64,000 bases of DNA from Formicarius rufipectus (lineage: Eukaryota; Chordata; Aves; Passeriformes; Formicariidae): assembly GCA_013399695.1 (NCBI GenBank), contig VXAU01002231.1, forward strand, positions 1,040,085-1,104,084, written 5' to 3'. This document shows positions 25,781-39,420 of this stretch, piece after piece (position 1 is the first letter of the stretch; each line of letters opens with the position of its first letter). A program made the translations under genes and the position numbers. The notes beneath the pieces were generated by a model that saw only the letters and a program-made list of their open reading frames with translations, was not told the origin of the DNA and made no database searches.

Positions 25781-28700
25781 TTAATTGATATAATCTAAAT
25801 GATAGAACTCATGATAATAAATTTTCAGTATGTAAAGTTTTATTATAGACAAAAGATATCCATGTGTATAAACCGGTAATAAGTAGTTTATTTTTCAAAA
25901 AAACCCCAAACAACAAACCAGAGGGAGCAACCAATCAAAAGCTGGTATGGTATGGAGAAAAACGTTCACTTTTATGAATGAAATGCAGGAATGCTGACTA
26001 ATAGGAAAAAGTGAGAGTTCTCTTTCACTGGGGAATTTTAAGGAAAAAACAAAATCTGACCTATATAGTCTATTTGCACTTTACTCTGTTTTTGCGATAA
26101 GCAAGTGACTTCATTACTTCTGTACACTCAGGCAACCTTCCTTTTTTTATGGTTCATTGTAAAATGCTATGTTAAAATTCTGATTTGTACCAATCTGTAT
26201 TATTTTAAAACTTCGATTTAGTTTAATGTGATTTTCAAATTTGGTCTTTGTATCTGAGAGACTTGATAGGTTATATCAAATATGATGCCTTACTAATTAA
26301 TTAGTAATTCCAAATAGGTTTGCACATGCAGAGGCAGGGAGCAGAACTTCTGAATCCTCTCAGGGTCACTTGCCCAGACTGCTGCTATTTATTACTCCAC
26401 AGATACTCCACAGTTTTGCATGAATGCTTTTCTATCTTGTGGATGCTCCAGATGTGCATCTGGAGGACAGCAGTCTCTGCTGTGGACTGAGAATGTCACC
26501 TCTCCAGGCTATGATCTTGTTTATTTGGGACTATTTGATGGAAATGGCAACCACCAAATCTGAACACATCACATTAGAGCTAACTGGAATCACAGATTTT
26601 GTCCAGAGGCAATTCCAGTATTTTGACATTTGTTTTCTGCCTCCCTTACAAGATTAGATCTATTCTATCCCATTGGTTCCCTTTAGGTGAGACTGCAGTG
26701 CCTCATGGAAGATGTAATTCAGATAAGCTACCAGGTACTTCACCAGTGCCTTAGAACAAATTGCACTGAGTATTTCATTTGCTTGCATGACTTTTGTACC
26801 CAATCAATCATATAAGCTTTCATAGAGTTATTCCTGATTTGTGCCTAAGCAAGAGAACCTTAAGCAAATGTGTCAAACTCTGTGATTCAGTAACAAAAAA
26901 AGACCTTGTTTAGTAATTGGAGAGATTTTTTTTTCAGAAACATTTCCTCTTTTCATTTAAAAACTGAGAAATTCATATGAAAGTACAGGTTTTGTTTTCA
27001 CTGATGATGAAATTGATCTCCACAGATATCCCCATCTTTGTTGTTTCAGTAAAGGAAAAATAAAAAAGGTTTCTTGACTAGAGTAGGGAAAGACATCTTC
27101 AGAAGCATGTAATATAATGTAATAATTTAATATTTTGTTTATTATGCTCCTGCAGAGCTGATGGGTGGTACCTAGGGGTATTCTGTTTTTTAAGCAGAAT
27201 TCTTCTGTTTTTCACTGATGAAGTAATTATGTAAGAAAAGTTGTTTGGTTTGTGTTTATTGGAGGTTTTTTATTATTTTTTGAAAAAACAGTCACATTTC
27301 CCCCTGAATACATGATATTCTATATATAGTTAATTTACTCTGAAAAATAAATGGTAGACCACTGTGTGATATTGTTTTTCCATATAAGTTTACTAAAACT
27401 ATAAACGTTCCTTGAAAGCACTTAAGTACTTGTTTTGTGGATAATGAAAGCAACCTCACACTGAACTTCTGCCCATTTAAACTGTAGCAACCATATTTCT
27501 TCATCCATTGTGATGTTTTTGTTTCAGGCCCAACAAATGACAAGTACAGTTTTCATTCATTTACCTTCATTGATTAGCTTTGCATTTTCATTTCACTTCT
27601 CTTTGTCATTTGATTTTTTTTTTTTTTTAATATGGCTCATGTTCAGTAGGTAAGTGGTGGGAATTTCCAGATTGGTCTTATACTTGTTTTATTTTATAGC
27701 AAAGCCTGCAAGATTTTGTCAAGGTGCTTGACACAGAAGGCCAAAGTGCTTTCTTGACTTATATATGTGTTTTCATGAGTCTTATTTTCAGACTTTGTCC
27801 TTTTATATGGGAAGTGATATCTAGTATTTGCATTTTTCTTCAGTTGTCAGCAAGAGTAAATTATTCTACTTCTATTTTGTTTCCTTTTCTGGGGAGAGAA
27901 TGGGCAGAAAAACCTAGAAAACTGACTTCTAGGCCAGGGATACCAGAAGTATCTGTCTAGTGGAAAATCCATGTGAGCTGACTTCCTTGTCCTAACATAA
28001 CCACCACTGAGAAGTTTCTGTTCATGGGAGGATGTGGAAAGTCACTGCCATGGCATTAATAGGCACTGCAAGCACCAAGCTAAAATAAGAGCGCCTTATC
28101 CAGCAGGCCTTCCTGCTTTCTGTTCCAGATAGCTCTTCAATCATTTTGACTTGTGTCTCCCTCTATCACAGCCAGATTTTATCTTGTCAGTCTACTAGTA
28201 GTAAAGTCAAGCAGCACTAACACCAGTCTCACTGTTGCAGAGCTGCATCTACTGTTTTGGCTTTTATCTGTGACTTTAAAACTCCTCAGGGCTTTGTCCC
28301 TGTTATTCAGTATAATTGCATATTTTAAGCACTGTGTAACTTTTGGCAGTATCAGCTTATATAACAGAATGCAGAAAAAATACTTTTTGGTAGCACTGGT
28401 AGTTTGTATTTTTCATGAAGCAGGATGATGTTTCAATTTATTTGTTTGTATTTGGATATAGTAAAATGTTATTAGAGAGAGCTAAATTATACTGCAATCT
28501 CTAGTAAAGCAGACATGTGGCTGATGAAGTAATTTACTACTTTGCCTTTTTCTTATCTTTAATTGAATCTAGTCCATCTCAATTGGACAAACAGGGCTCT
28601 ATGAAGTTTTCCCTTTATGTCAGTTTATATGTACGTCTGTATATAACCAGTTTTGAAGGATGTGATCAACCATTCTTATAACAGTAATTAAATGGAATAT

Positions 28701-29769
28701 TTTAAAAAAGAGCAGTAGAAATCTTGATGATTTTTATTCCAGTACTTCGATGTAAGTATTGAAACATGGAACACCAGCTTCTTCCCTCCACTGCATCTAC
28801 AAAAGCAAGGAATAATTCCATCAAAGCTATCAGGATTAATGAGATGATGATTAGGTCTGTTGTTTACCTGAGGTCTGTAGGGATGGCGAAGAAAAGGCCT
28901 GTATTCTGAATAGGCTGATTTTAGAATGACTAAAGTCACTGAAAGAATATTGAAATTAAAATTTGCTAAATCTTCCATTAAAATCTCAGGATTTTAAGGC
29001 CTTCTTTACTTTGATATTCCTGGTTAAAAGGCAGGTTGTGCCTATTACAGCAAATAAAGGAGAGTCATAGAAGTGGTTTGCATTGAATCAGAAGGAGCTT
29101 GACTTTTTACCTTGTACAAAAAAACAGAAGCATTTTCGACCAAGGTGACAAAGGGCAGCAGGAATTAAGAGAACAGAAATGAAACCAACTTTCTATTATC
29201 AGTTATCTAGTCTGTATGTAAATCTTGTTGGGGGTACAGTCAGCACATTTAACTCTATTCTGGCTTTCTTGCATGTGACATTATCAGGAGGTCCAAAAAC
29301 TATGCTGAGATGGTGAGCTGCTTTCTGATTTGAGCTGCAGTTGAATGACATTAATGAGCCTTTCAAGAAAGAAAGACAGAAAGGGCCAGGAATGAGAGAG
29401 GGAAAAAGAAGAAGGAGTTGCAAAGAGTTTCAGAAGCAAGAAATGGACCAAAAGCACAAAGTTCTTAGATATCACAGAACTGTGGAAGGCTGGAAAGCAC
29501 TCTTGGAGTGTTGCAGTGAGGGAGACTTGTTCTCTCAATATGAGGGATCAGCAAGCATCGGTTTATTGATTGACACATTACATTGAGTTAATACATATTC
29601 TGCAACCTAAGCATATTATTGGATGCTTTCTTAAGGGAAAACCCCACCTTCTCTCATGCCTTTCTAATCACAACATTCTGTTATCATGTACAGCTGCAGC
29701 AACTCAAGCTGGACTCCCTCTCAGCCACCTGCAGCCTGTCTGTGTAACCCTTTAATAGCCAAACTAAAA
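25781..29769. other. No feature seen
   Basis: AT-rich, with a poly(T) run near 27610-27628. Small open frames near 28.1 and 29.3 kb show no recognisable protein family. Confidence 0.55.
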
Positions 29770-30260
29770 TTAGCCCTCACATTGGAGATGATCAAGTCTA
29801 ACTCCCTTGGTCAAAGAATGATCAGCTAAAGCAGAGTATCTAGAGCCATGTCCAATTGGATTTTTAATGTCTCCAAGGATGGAGACTCCAAAACCTCTCT
29901 GGAAAATCTTTTCCATTGCTTTACAACCATCACAGGGAGAAATATTTTTATTCTGTATAAAGGGAATTTCCTTTATGACAATTTATGTCAGTTTGTACCT
30001 CTTGCCTCTTTTCCTGTCCCTGGGAACCACTGAAGAGTCTGCTTTTGTCTTCTACTCATCAGTTATTTATGCACACTGATGAGATCCTTCCTGAACCTTC
30101 CTTTCTCAGGCTGTACTGTCTCTGTTCTCTCAGCTGCTTCTTGTGTGGCAGATGCCCCAGTCTCTTAATAATCTTTAAGACCCTTTTCTAAACTTGCTTC
30201 TGTGTGTCTATGCCTCCCTTGTACTGGTGAGTCCAGAGTTGGACACTGTAACCCATGACA
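29770..30260 (-). mobile_element. CR1 LINE, older 3' fragment of about 490 bp
   Basis: The reverse-strand CR1 pattern is clear: the CCATGTCCAATTGGATTTTT block, the TCCAAGGATGGAGACTCC block, CAGGCTGTACTGTCTCTGTT, and CAGAGTTGGACACTG at the far end. It belongs to a different subfamily from the 23.2 kb copy. Short open frames inside it are not genes. Confidence 0.9.
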
Positions 30261-30310
30261 TGTTAGCAAATGTATTCAAGGTGTGGAAATAGGAATCTCA
30301 GGTGAATAAC

Positions 30311-30412
30311 AGAAAAAGAACCAAAAAACAACACACCAACAACAGCCAAAAAAACCCCCCTATACACAGAAAAAACCCAAAACCAACCAAACTACAACAA
30401 AAACAAAGGCAG
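30311..30412 (+). repeat. A/C-rich low-complexity tract
   Basis: About 100 bases made almost wholly of A and C on the + strand (AACAACACACCAACAACAG and similar), directly after the CR1 at 29.8-30.26 kb. Confidence 0.9.
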
Positions 30413-30620
30413 CATCAGAAACAGTGCAGCTGTTCCTGAGTGAGGAGCAGCCTGGCATAATGATCCTCTATACCCACATGGTATAAGCAGAGCTGGCTCA
30501 GGTGTTTTTGGACCTTCAGCAGAAGTTTTGTGGGAAGAGGATTTTTATTTTTTTTTAAACCCTAAGCCCCTCAAAACTATAGAAAAAATACAAAGGGTAA
30601 ACAAAGAATACAGGCTTGGT

Positions 30621-30667
30621 TTTCCTTTTTTTTTTTTNNNNNNNNNNTTTTTTTTTTTTTTTTTTTT
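30621..30667 (+). repeat. Poly(T) tract with a 10-N assembly gap
   Basis: Sixteen or so bases of T-rich sequence, ten Ns (30638-30647), then about twenty more T. The gap sits inside the homopolymer, so its true length is unknown. Confidence 0.95.
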
Positions 30668-32310
30668 ATTCAACCAGAATGGTTTCCACACATTTATATG
30701 AATGCATTGTGGAGTTTGTGAGAGGAGGAGGACTTATAAGAATGAGGAAATGTCTCTGAAGGTACTCCATGAGTGTATTTAGGATCTCTTATGAGGGCTT
30801 TGAGAAAGTGCAATGTAAGATGAGCTGAGCATAGCTGTGTCTGTATTGACATAATACTGTGTTCGATCTGATGTATTTTATATCTCAGGAGGGCTTTTTT
30901 TTAATTCAGGCTTGGCTCGGTGTAAAGCAGGTTCATCTTGGCTCACTCACAGGGTGGCAGAACAAACTCATTATCTCCTATAATGCACTGTGTAGACTCA
31001 AGTGGGCCATTGCCAGAAAGGCTATAATCTGCTCTGGAAACTGTTGGCTTGGAAAAAGGCAGGGAAGAAGGCTGGGGTATAGCCTGAATGAAGTGACTGA
31101 GCAAGTATAGCACTCAGACTTCATGATTTCAAATCCCAAGGTAGGTAATGAAAGAGGAGCAAAGGTAAAATTTTTGTGAAGTTTGTAGAGAGGTCAGATG
31201 GGATGTAAGTAACAATAATCCAGAACTGTGTAAAAGTTGAACAATGCAGAGGCAGAACTTTGAATATCAGTCTAAGAAGGTTGAGAAGGCAGGCGGATGA
31301 CAGCAGGGTGAGCTTTAGGACATGTGTCAATCAGGTTTTCAGGACAAATAAATGGAAATAACATATACAATCATACAAAAGAATATAAAATAGATGCTTT
31401 TTAAGAAGGAAGACTGTCTAAATAGCTGGTTGATAAAGCAATTTCTGAGTCTTCTAAACTTCATATGTATTGCAATTTATTTAATTCATAAAGAAACTGT
31501 GGTGAAGCACGGTGCAGTTGATATCTCGCTATGTATATTCATACTTCTTTGTAATCAAAGGGCAAAGACATGAAGTTGTTGAAGATTTTTCCAGCTGCAG
31601 TTTCTCCATTTACAGTATAATCACCACACAGCTGCTTTAGAGCCTACTTCAGGTTGATTATATGAATTTGGTTCTGCTGATGGCTGCCTGTATGTTTTTA
31701 TTCGAGAAAGCTTATGCATGTCATTCTCTAATGGTTCCTATTTCCATTTTAGGTCAGTGTGCTTGTGATGGCAAACAGCTATAAATGGCACCACCACGTG
31801 CAGGCAAAAGAAACCAAGCAGAAGAATCTCTTATCATACTATACCCACAACTTTTCCCCTTGACAGCAATGTTTCTCTTCTGCAGGATGCAAACCCTATA
31901 TTTCCAAATAAGTGATCATAACAGTCCTTAAAAAAAGATGTTATACTGCAACATTATCATTTGTGAGAATTTTGATCTTTCATAGTGGAAGTTGAATATG
32001 TCTTATATGTTTGGAAGGTGACAGGGACTTGAGGATGTGATGTACTGTGCTTACTCTTTAGACACATTTAGGTAAATGATCAGGTTACATGGCAATTAAG
32101 AACAGTAGCATAGGTGTCCTTTCCTGGTCTGAGACAGATCTGACTATAAAATATAGTTGAATTTGTCACTGCTTTAGGGTATGAAATAAGTAGCTCAGTT
32201 TTATATTTATTCTTAGAGTGGAAACATAAAAGTGCATCTATGTACAATAAATTCTTCAGAGCTGTCATCGTCCTACAGATGCCAATCCATCTGCTGCTAG
32301 TGTTTTTGAA
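30668..32310. other. No feature seen
   Basis: Unique-looking sequence between the poly(T) gap and the ATT microsatellite. Confidence 0.55.

Positions 32311-32381
<71 letters not shown>
32311..32381 (+). repeat. (ATT)n microsatellite, about 23 units
   Basis: An uninterrupted ATT array of about 71 bases, followed by a short TCATCATC variant tail. Pure arrays of this length are usually polymorphic. Confidence 0.98.
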
Positions 32382-35300
32382 CATCATCTTTGCATCCAAA
32401 AAAACCTTAAGAGGTTTGGTTTTGTTTGGGAGTTTGGTTTTGGTTTATGTCTTCCCTCAAATGGAGAAAAGTATTTCACAAAATGATCTGGGAATTATTT
32501 CCAAACATGAGCAATTTATAAATAATCAGCTAGCAGTAAGACAAGCACTTTAAATTGTATATGGCTTATATGACCTATGTGAGGAAAATATCATCAAAAA
32601 GATTTGCACACATCATAGGTATACTGCAAAATCCTTCCTATAGACACATATTAGAACTTATTTAGAGTCAGTTGATTTTTTTGCTTAGAAATACCTTTGT
32701 TTATGAAGATCTTATACAACTTTAAATACATACTATTATGCTAGTCTCATCGTTTGTGTTTTCTATCATACTTTTATTCCACTTCTCTCTCTTCCTCTTT
32801 TCCTTCCCGTGCACCCATTTCTGAAATTCCCAGAGGGACCTCAGGGATGTTCTGGCAATTAACAATCTCCCACATGATGTGTGATGGCTCTCTTTGCTTA
32901 AATGTTTTGTACAATATGTTTTGACCATGAAAATAACCTGCTACAAGCCAGTTTATCCCAGAGATCTTTCATGAGAACTTTCATGACCTTAGTTGTGTGA
33001 AGTGTCAGTGTTGGATAATCAAATATTCTGAGAAAGATTCTTAAGAAAGGATGAAGGTGTAACGTCTGTGGAACAGAGGAAAAATTGTGATGAAATCTGG
33101 TATCATTCTAATTGGTTAGAATTGAATGTAATTCTTACCTGATGTTAACTCTTAAAAAAAAAATAAACTTATTAATTTTAAATATTCCTTCACAAGTACC
33201 AGCAATATTTGCATACATGGCATGTCTAGTTTCTCTAGTCTACACATTCTGATATCATAGAGTTGTCAGTTTTTCTTGACATGTCATCTGTATCATTTCT
33301 GCTTTGCCTTTGCCTATAACAGTACTGAAGTGTGCATTTGTCTGGGCTGTATTTGGTAATATTAGTCTGGTGTCATTGGGCTGTTTTCAGAGTTGGACTT
33401 TTTAAGTCTATCTACAGCATATACCTGAATATTATACTACAAAAACAGTAGCAGAATGTTGCATTATTTTAAAGTGACTTATAAAAAGAACTAAAGGAGC
33501 AAACCTTACAATGGAAATTCAAATCTCATCTGTCCTGTTGTGTTTCTGGACTGTCTGCATCTGTACTAAACACAATAATGTCAGGGCAGCTGGAAGTAGT
33601 TCAGAAACCTATCTGCCTTGACAGTTGAACCATTTGAAAGCTGTTATCTTTTTTAAGTGAAGGATGTATTTCTTTTTTTTTGTCCAAGTTCTTATTTAGA
33701 GTCATAACTCTGTTGTGCTTGGCACATTTTAAGTGGTGCATGATGCAAACATCACTTCAATCAAGGTTAGTTTCTCAGAAAACCAGTCTTTTAGCACAGG
33801 TGAAGACTCTTAATGGTGTTCTTTGACTTGCATTGGTTGCCAGTGACCCAAAAGGCCTCTAGGACTGCAGTGGTTTGCTTTGCCTGTCTTTCCTGCCAGG
33901 ATTTTCTGCCCTAAGCTGGGACTGGAGAGAGTTTGGTGCAAGCTTTCAGGATTGGAAGATTGAATACATTTCATGCTTTAAAAATGTGTGAGAGTCACTG
34001 TTCATCCCAACTGTCTGGAAATCACTTAGCTAAAATAGGAACGTGCACTGCTTGGAGTAATTATCATTGCACAGTACAGGGAGTGGGAGGGAGCATCACT
34101 GTAATGCAAATGTCTTAGCTGGACTTCTTCATGACAAGTGTGGAGCTGCACCACTTCGAGCAACACGCTGCCTTAAAGCCTGAATTGATCTTGGGTATAG
34201 AAAAACAGTCTGCTGCGGTTGTTCTGGTCCAAAATAAGGATTATCAAGCTGCAGCCTACCTTTTTTCCCTATTCATAAACCGTCTATTTCAAAGTAGCAT
34301 GCAGGACAATAATATGACATCTTGCTCCTTTATTCACAGAAGAGGTGAATGACAGCTGGTGGCCTGTAAATGCCCCTGTTTTATCTGTGTTTGGCGCAGA
34401 GATGTGCCAGCTACTACCGTCACCATATGGAAGGGGTGGGACAGGAGTGTTCCTAAGTGTATGTGTGATGCTGCACTGACTCTGCAAGAGTGGCTGCTCA
34501 TTATAAAGGGGAACTCCAGTGGAAAAAGATAACATATTAGAAAATATCACAAGCAAGGGGACCTAGCCAAAGAGCTAGGAGGCATTTCCACATATTTTAC
34601 CAATAATTGTCTTGCTTTCATGTACTCGGTTTTGTTTAAAGAAGCCTATGGCACAGATCATGATGATGTAAAACACATTACAGTTTAACTTAATATAAGC
34701 CTTAGGTGATTCCCTGATCCCTACCATTCCAATAGGACTTAGAGATATGAAGATAACATGAAGAATGGCATTACAATGTCCATATTATGTCAGACTCCAC
34801 ATTTTGTTTGGAGCAGTAATTTTGAAGCATTTGTGAAATTAAAACAGAGTGGAATTTGAAGTGACTTTAGCAGATTATGCTCATTATGTGGCACTACAGC
34901 AGCTAAAAGATGTGATAAGCTTTAAATAATTCTCATCATATTTGAGTCATCTGACCACTGCAAATCTAGTTTTGTAGGTCTGAGCATCTTCTTCATACTC
35001 GAGTTTTGTTTCGTGTTTGTGATTCCACCTCTAGGTTGCTAAACTAGATAGTTGTTGGAGACCATCTAGTCAGCATGCTAAATGTAACTATTAACAAATT
35101 GTTCTTTCGGTGTTAATAAAATAAAAAGGAGAAATAACTATGCATGGATGAAAGAATTAGAGCAAGTAGTACTTCTGGAAATTATCTATTTATAGTAGGT
35201 TACATTGATGGTTAAAAGATATCATGGACTATTTAAAGAATGACATAAATTATTTAATTCAACTTTACTTGAGTGCTTCATCCTGCCAAAGTAAAAAAAG

Positions 35301-38300
35301 AAATCATAATATGTAAATCATTATTGTATTTGGTATCTCAAGAGTGGAAAGTAATTAAAGAATTTGGACCACATTTATACTCTTTTGTAGACTTCTGATT
35401 GATCAGTTAAAACTAATGTACCATAGAGATCAAGCAGTGCTGGATATTGATTTCAATGGCAGCACACACCAAACTATCATTGTAGCTTCCTGTAGTGTTA
35501 CTTCTACTGTTTTTGTTTGTTTGTTTGCTTGCTTGCTTGTGTTTGTTTTGTTTTGTTTTGATTTTCCTTAATAATTTTCCTTAATTCTGCACAAGGTTCA
35601 TTGCATCCTTCCTTAATTCCATGTACAGTTTCTACTTGCATTTTTCATAGTTGTTACCTATGAACTTATGAAAGTAAAAAATAACACTGAGTTTTCTGCA
35701 AGACTCAAATGTTGCCTGATTACTATAGCTATTTTTCTGACATGCCCATGGTAAAAGTTGAACTCTGAGCAAAGCAGAGTGTGAGTAGTTGTACCTTACT
35801 GTCATACTGTGAAGAGACATACAGAAGGTCAACATGTTCCTGCACATCAGAAGTTCCAAAAAGTTGCTGAAGGGCATTGTCTGCATACACAGGATCGAGT
35901 AACTCATGAAGGAATAAAACAATTAAAGCAGTTTCATGTCCTGGAGGTTGTTTAACTGAACAACTTTATAACTAATTAACCTGAATTTAAACTTATATGT
36001 ATTTTTCAATTAAAAAAAAAGACATTTTTATAAGTACATTGAGGCATTATAAAGCAGTGATTTAAAGAAAACACTATTTCTTCAAGTATTTTTTTTCTGA
36101 TAACTCTTCTAATTCATCCTTTCCACTGTGTCAAATGGTTTGAAGTAGTGTCCCAAAGTGGAATATTGTGCAGATTTGAAGGTGACAGCATCAAAAAAAA
36201 AAAAAATCAATATTTGCAAACATGTTAGTCCTTATTCATAATATTTCAAGGCATTGCCCTGATATTGCATGATTGATCAGACTAAAGGAAAGTATTTTTG
36301 CCATCTGAACTGCTGTATTTCGTTGCGATGGATGCACCGAGCAAGGTTGTCCTTCTGCATTGACCTTTCTAAAGCTGAACATGTCAGATTCTCATCACAG
36401 ATGGCATTGCTTAGAGGTTCTTTGTCAGATCCCTTGTCACTGAGATTGTGGTTGAATTTTGGGTCAGTAAAATATAGGCTGATAAAAACCTTGAGAGTTT
36501 TTTGGGCATTATCTGAAAATGCAGCTCTTAAATTTATCTATCATACTATTATGTATCAGAAAGTTGATAAATTTTTTGCCAGCAAAATCAGTGAAAGGAG
36601 ATCTGCCTTTCCAAAACGCTGTTCATTGTTTATTTAAAATCTGAAAATATTAAAAAAGTAGTATTCTTGATCAAAATGAGACTAAACAGTTGACACCAAG
36701 TGTAACTTGGTGCTGCTTTTAAGCATTTCACAAGATTAAACATCTGGTGATGCCACTTTAATCCCAATTTTAATAATATCTCATTTAGATAATGAACTTC
36801 TGACTTTCATGTGCTTTAAGCTAAGCCTTTCCTCATGTGCAGGTTGCATGAATCTATAACACAGGGGAGGACATCAGGGTCTAGATTTAATTCAATGTTT
36901 CTGCAACTAAGTGTTGAAAAAGTAATATAAACTTAAGACATCGTCTTTGCAGTTCATTTTATTAATTGAAGCAGTTATTAACAAGAACTTGGGTGTTACA
37001 AGCAACATTAAAAGTATTACTTTGATATGTATTGTGATACAGTCTTCTAAGTATGTACAGATTTTGTTGTAAAAATGGACGATATTGAAAGCCAAGCCGT
37101 TGTTGCTGAGATCAGTTCCAGTAAAATTATAGTATTTGAGATGTCTTATGAATCTATGGGCTTTATTGCTGATAAAAGACATGAAAAATGTCTGGTAAGA
37201 GCTGTGCTTGTGGAGCCTCCCTGTCTAAATTTAAAGCTTCTGCCTATCTGCCAATTTGTGTCTTTATTATATGTAGTAAAAAAACATCAAATGTATACCA
37301 TAATAAAACTTAATTTCAGAGTAAACTGAAATACGGTATGTTTAATCAAATGAAAGACATTTTAAATAATAGAACAGCGGTGAAATTGCCTGTGAAGGAC
37401 AGTAAGCAGGGTCAAATGTTAACCATTAAGGTATTTTGAAACAATAAGATAGTTAATGTAACAGTAATAGAATGCAAACACACTATGAAATTCATAACTC
37501 ATTTCTATCTACCTGCAAACACCATAAATGTGTATAAGGTATTTTAGTTTAATCAGACTAGTCTGAAATTTCAGTTAGAAAAATCCATGCTTTTTAGTTT
37601 TGTCACTTTATTAAAAAAAACCCCCAGAAATTAGATGAGGTTTCAATAGCTCACTATGTTTTTATACACAAGATGCATTGCATTATTTATGAATATGGGC
37701 CCTAGTACTGCTTTCATTCCTTGTTTTTATTTCTAATTTGAGATACCTTTTTTAACAGTTTGTGATCATGATCAATGTAAAATTCAGGCATGTGCAATTA
37801 TCTGTGAAGATATGCTTTTATATATTTTATAAATCTTCAGATCAGTGATGAATAGCATACATTATGAAAAAAAATGGCTCTATTTGGGAAATAAGCTTTA
37901 TGTTATAACCATTCTAGTTAAAAATGTATAATCCCCACAATATGTAGCTTGTGTATAGTTCCAGCTGACCTACTCAGCTATCTTCCCGAAGAGGCCTTGA
38001 TTTAATTTTACAGGTTTTTGATTTTAAGGGATGCATTTCCAGATCATAATTTGTTGCTTTCAACTGACATTGAATATGTGTTCAAGTTCACTATTAGATT
38101 TCTTAGTCTGCCTCTGAGAAGCTGCTCTGGACTTAAATAGCTTAAGCTATTAAGTAAGCTTAAGCTATACTCGAGGACTTCTGAGGATTTGTTGTAATTA
38201 TCCAAGTTATTCTTTTTGTGACATCAGTGAGGCTTCCAAAACCCTAGATGCATTCAAAATTTTACATAAAAGGGTGTGGGAGACAGTTAGACTAGCTGGT

Positions 38301-38632
38301 TTGGTTCAAAAGAGTGACTACCTCCCTTGGTTGCCTGTTCTTCTATAGAGGATCTGATCTTGTTTTCATTGTTATGTTCTTTTTCCTAACCTTTTTGATC
38401 ATGTGCATTTTAAGCAGTTCACATTTACAGTTTATGCTAACGTGCAGTCACATATGAAGGGAGAGCAGGATTTTTATCAACACAGGTTATACAATACCTA
38501 CCTCTTCCACTCAGAGCTATGGAAAGGAGAAGTTTGTTTGTGACAGCTACTCTCTTTAGGTTTTGTCAAGTTAAATAAGCTCTCTGAGCAGTAAGGTCTT
38601 TGGAAAGTACTTAGCTGGTGCTAAGGAGTTAT
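32382..38632. other. No gene seen
   Basis: Contains the TTTG-type simple repeat at 35.5 kb and a small repeated palindrome at 38.1 kb. A 122-codon open frame at 36269-36637 on the + strand has no recognisable domain and no splice or promoter context that I can support. Confidence 0.5.
35511..35561 (+). repeat. (TTTG)n / (CTTG)n / (TTTTG)n simple repeat
   Basis: Three related units follow each other: TTTG, then GCTTGCTTGCTTG, then GTTTTGTTTTGTTTTG. A shorter TTTG array of the same type is at about 11640-11662. Confidence 0.9.
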
Positions 38633-39419
38633 CAAATTTTTCTTTTTTTTTCAACAAATAGTAAAGCATTTTTTATGCACACTTTAATTGATTTATTCTT
38701 TGCATCTGTAAATATTTATTTATTTCCATAGGTTTAAATTAATCACAGAAATAATTCACAACATGTTGTTACTGTATGTTTTGTAATACCAGTACATATA
38801 AACATATTTATTTCCTTAAGAGTATGAAAAATTTGCAGTTGTTTTAAGAAATGATCCAAAGTATAGTGCAGGGACACTTTGGTCAAACATCAAGTTGAAG
38901 GCATTTCAATCAACTTCAGGAACTGGAAAGTATCAGAATAAGTGTTTGTCCTCATGTCCTCCCCTCCCCTCCCCTCTCTCATTTTTAAGACAATGTAAGC
39001 TCTGTGATGTTTATGTGTAGGTGTCCATAGTGTGCTGAATTAACCTCTCCATAATAAACTTTTTCCAGTATTGTGTGGAAATTGAAGTCTGAATATTTAA
39101 AGTATTCCATTATGAAAAGTGAGTTCTACAGAACATGGTGTGTCTGCTGCCCTATATCCCCTACAGAAATAAACCAAATGAATAGCTTGAGTCTGCAAGG
39201 AAACTTTAATTAATTTTTTTTTTTTAATATGTTAGAAAACTGGCTTTGGTTAAGTTTGAATGCATGTATAAGTATATTCCACCTGTCTAGACCTTATGTG
39301 CACTAATGAAGTTATTTATGTAGACAGCTGTTGAGTCAATACATCATCCCAGACCTCAGTAGCAGACTTTTGATTCATTTCTTTCAGGCCATTTTCCTTA
39401 CAAAGGAGCTCAGCACTCA
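38633..39419 (+). repeat. 787-bp duplicated segment, copy A
   Basis: Reading both copies side by side, I see no difference between this segment and copy B (39421-39440 plus 39663-40429). Copy A ends exactly at a single N (39420). It lacks the 222 bases found inside copy B. Confidence 0.97.
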
Positions 39420-39420
39420 N
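39420..39420. other. Single-base N at the duplication boundary
   Basis: One N separates copy A from copy B. A lone N at the exact end of a perfect repeat looks like a contig join, not a miscalled base. Confidence 0.85.

Noticed and set aside
36269..36637. 122-codon open frame on the + strand
   Set aside because: No family resemblance that I recognise, and no supporting regulatory or splice signals.
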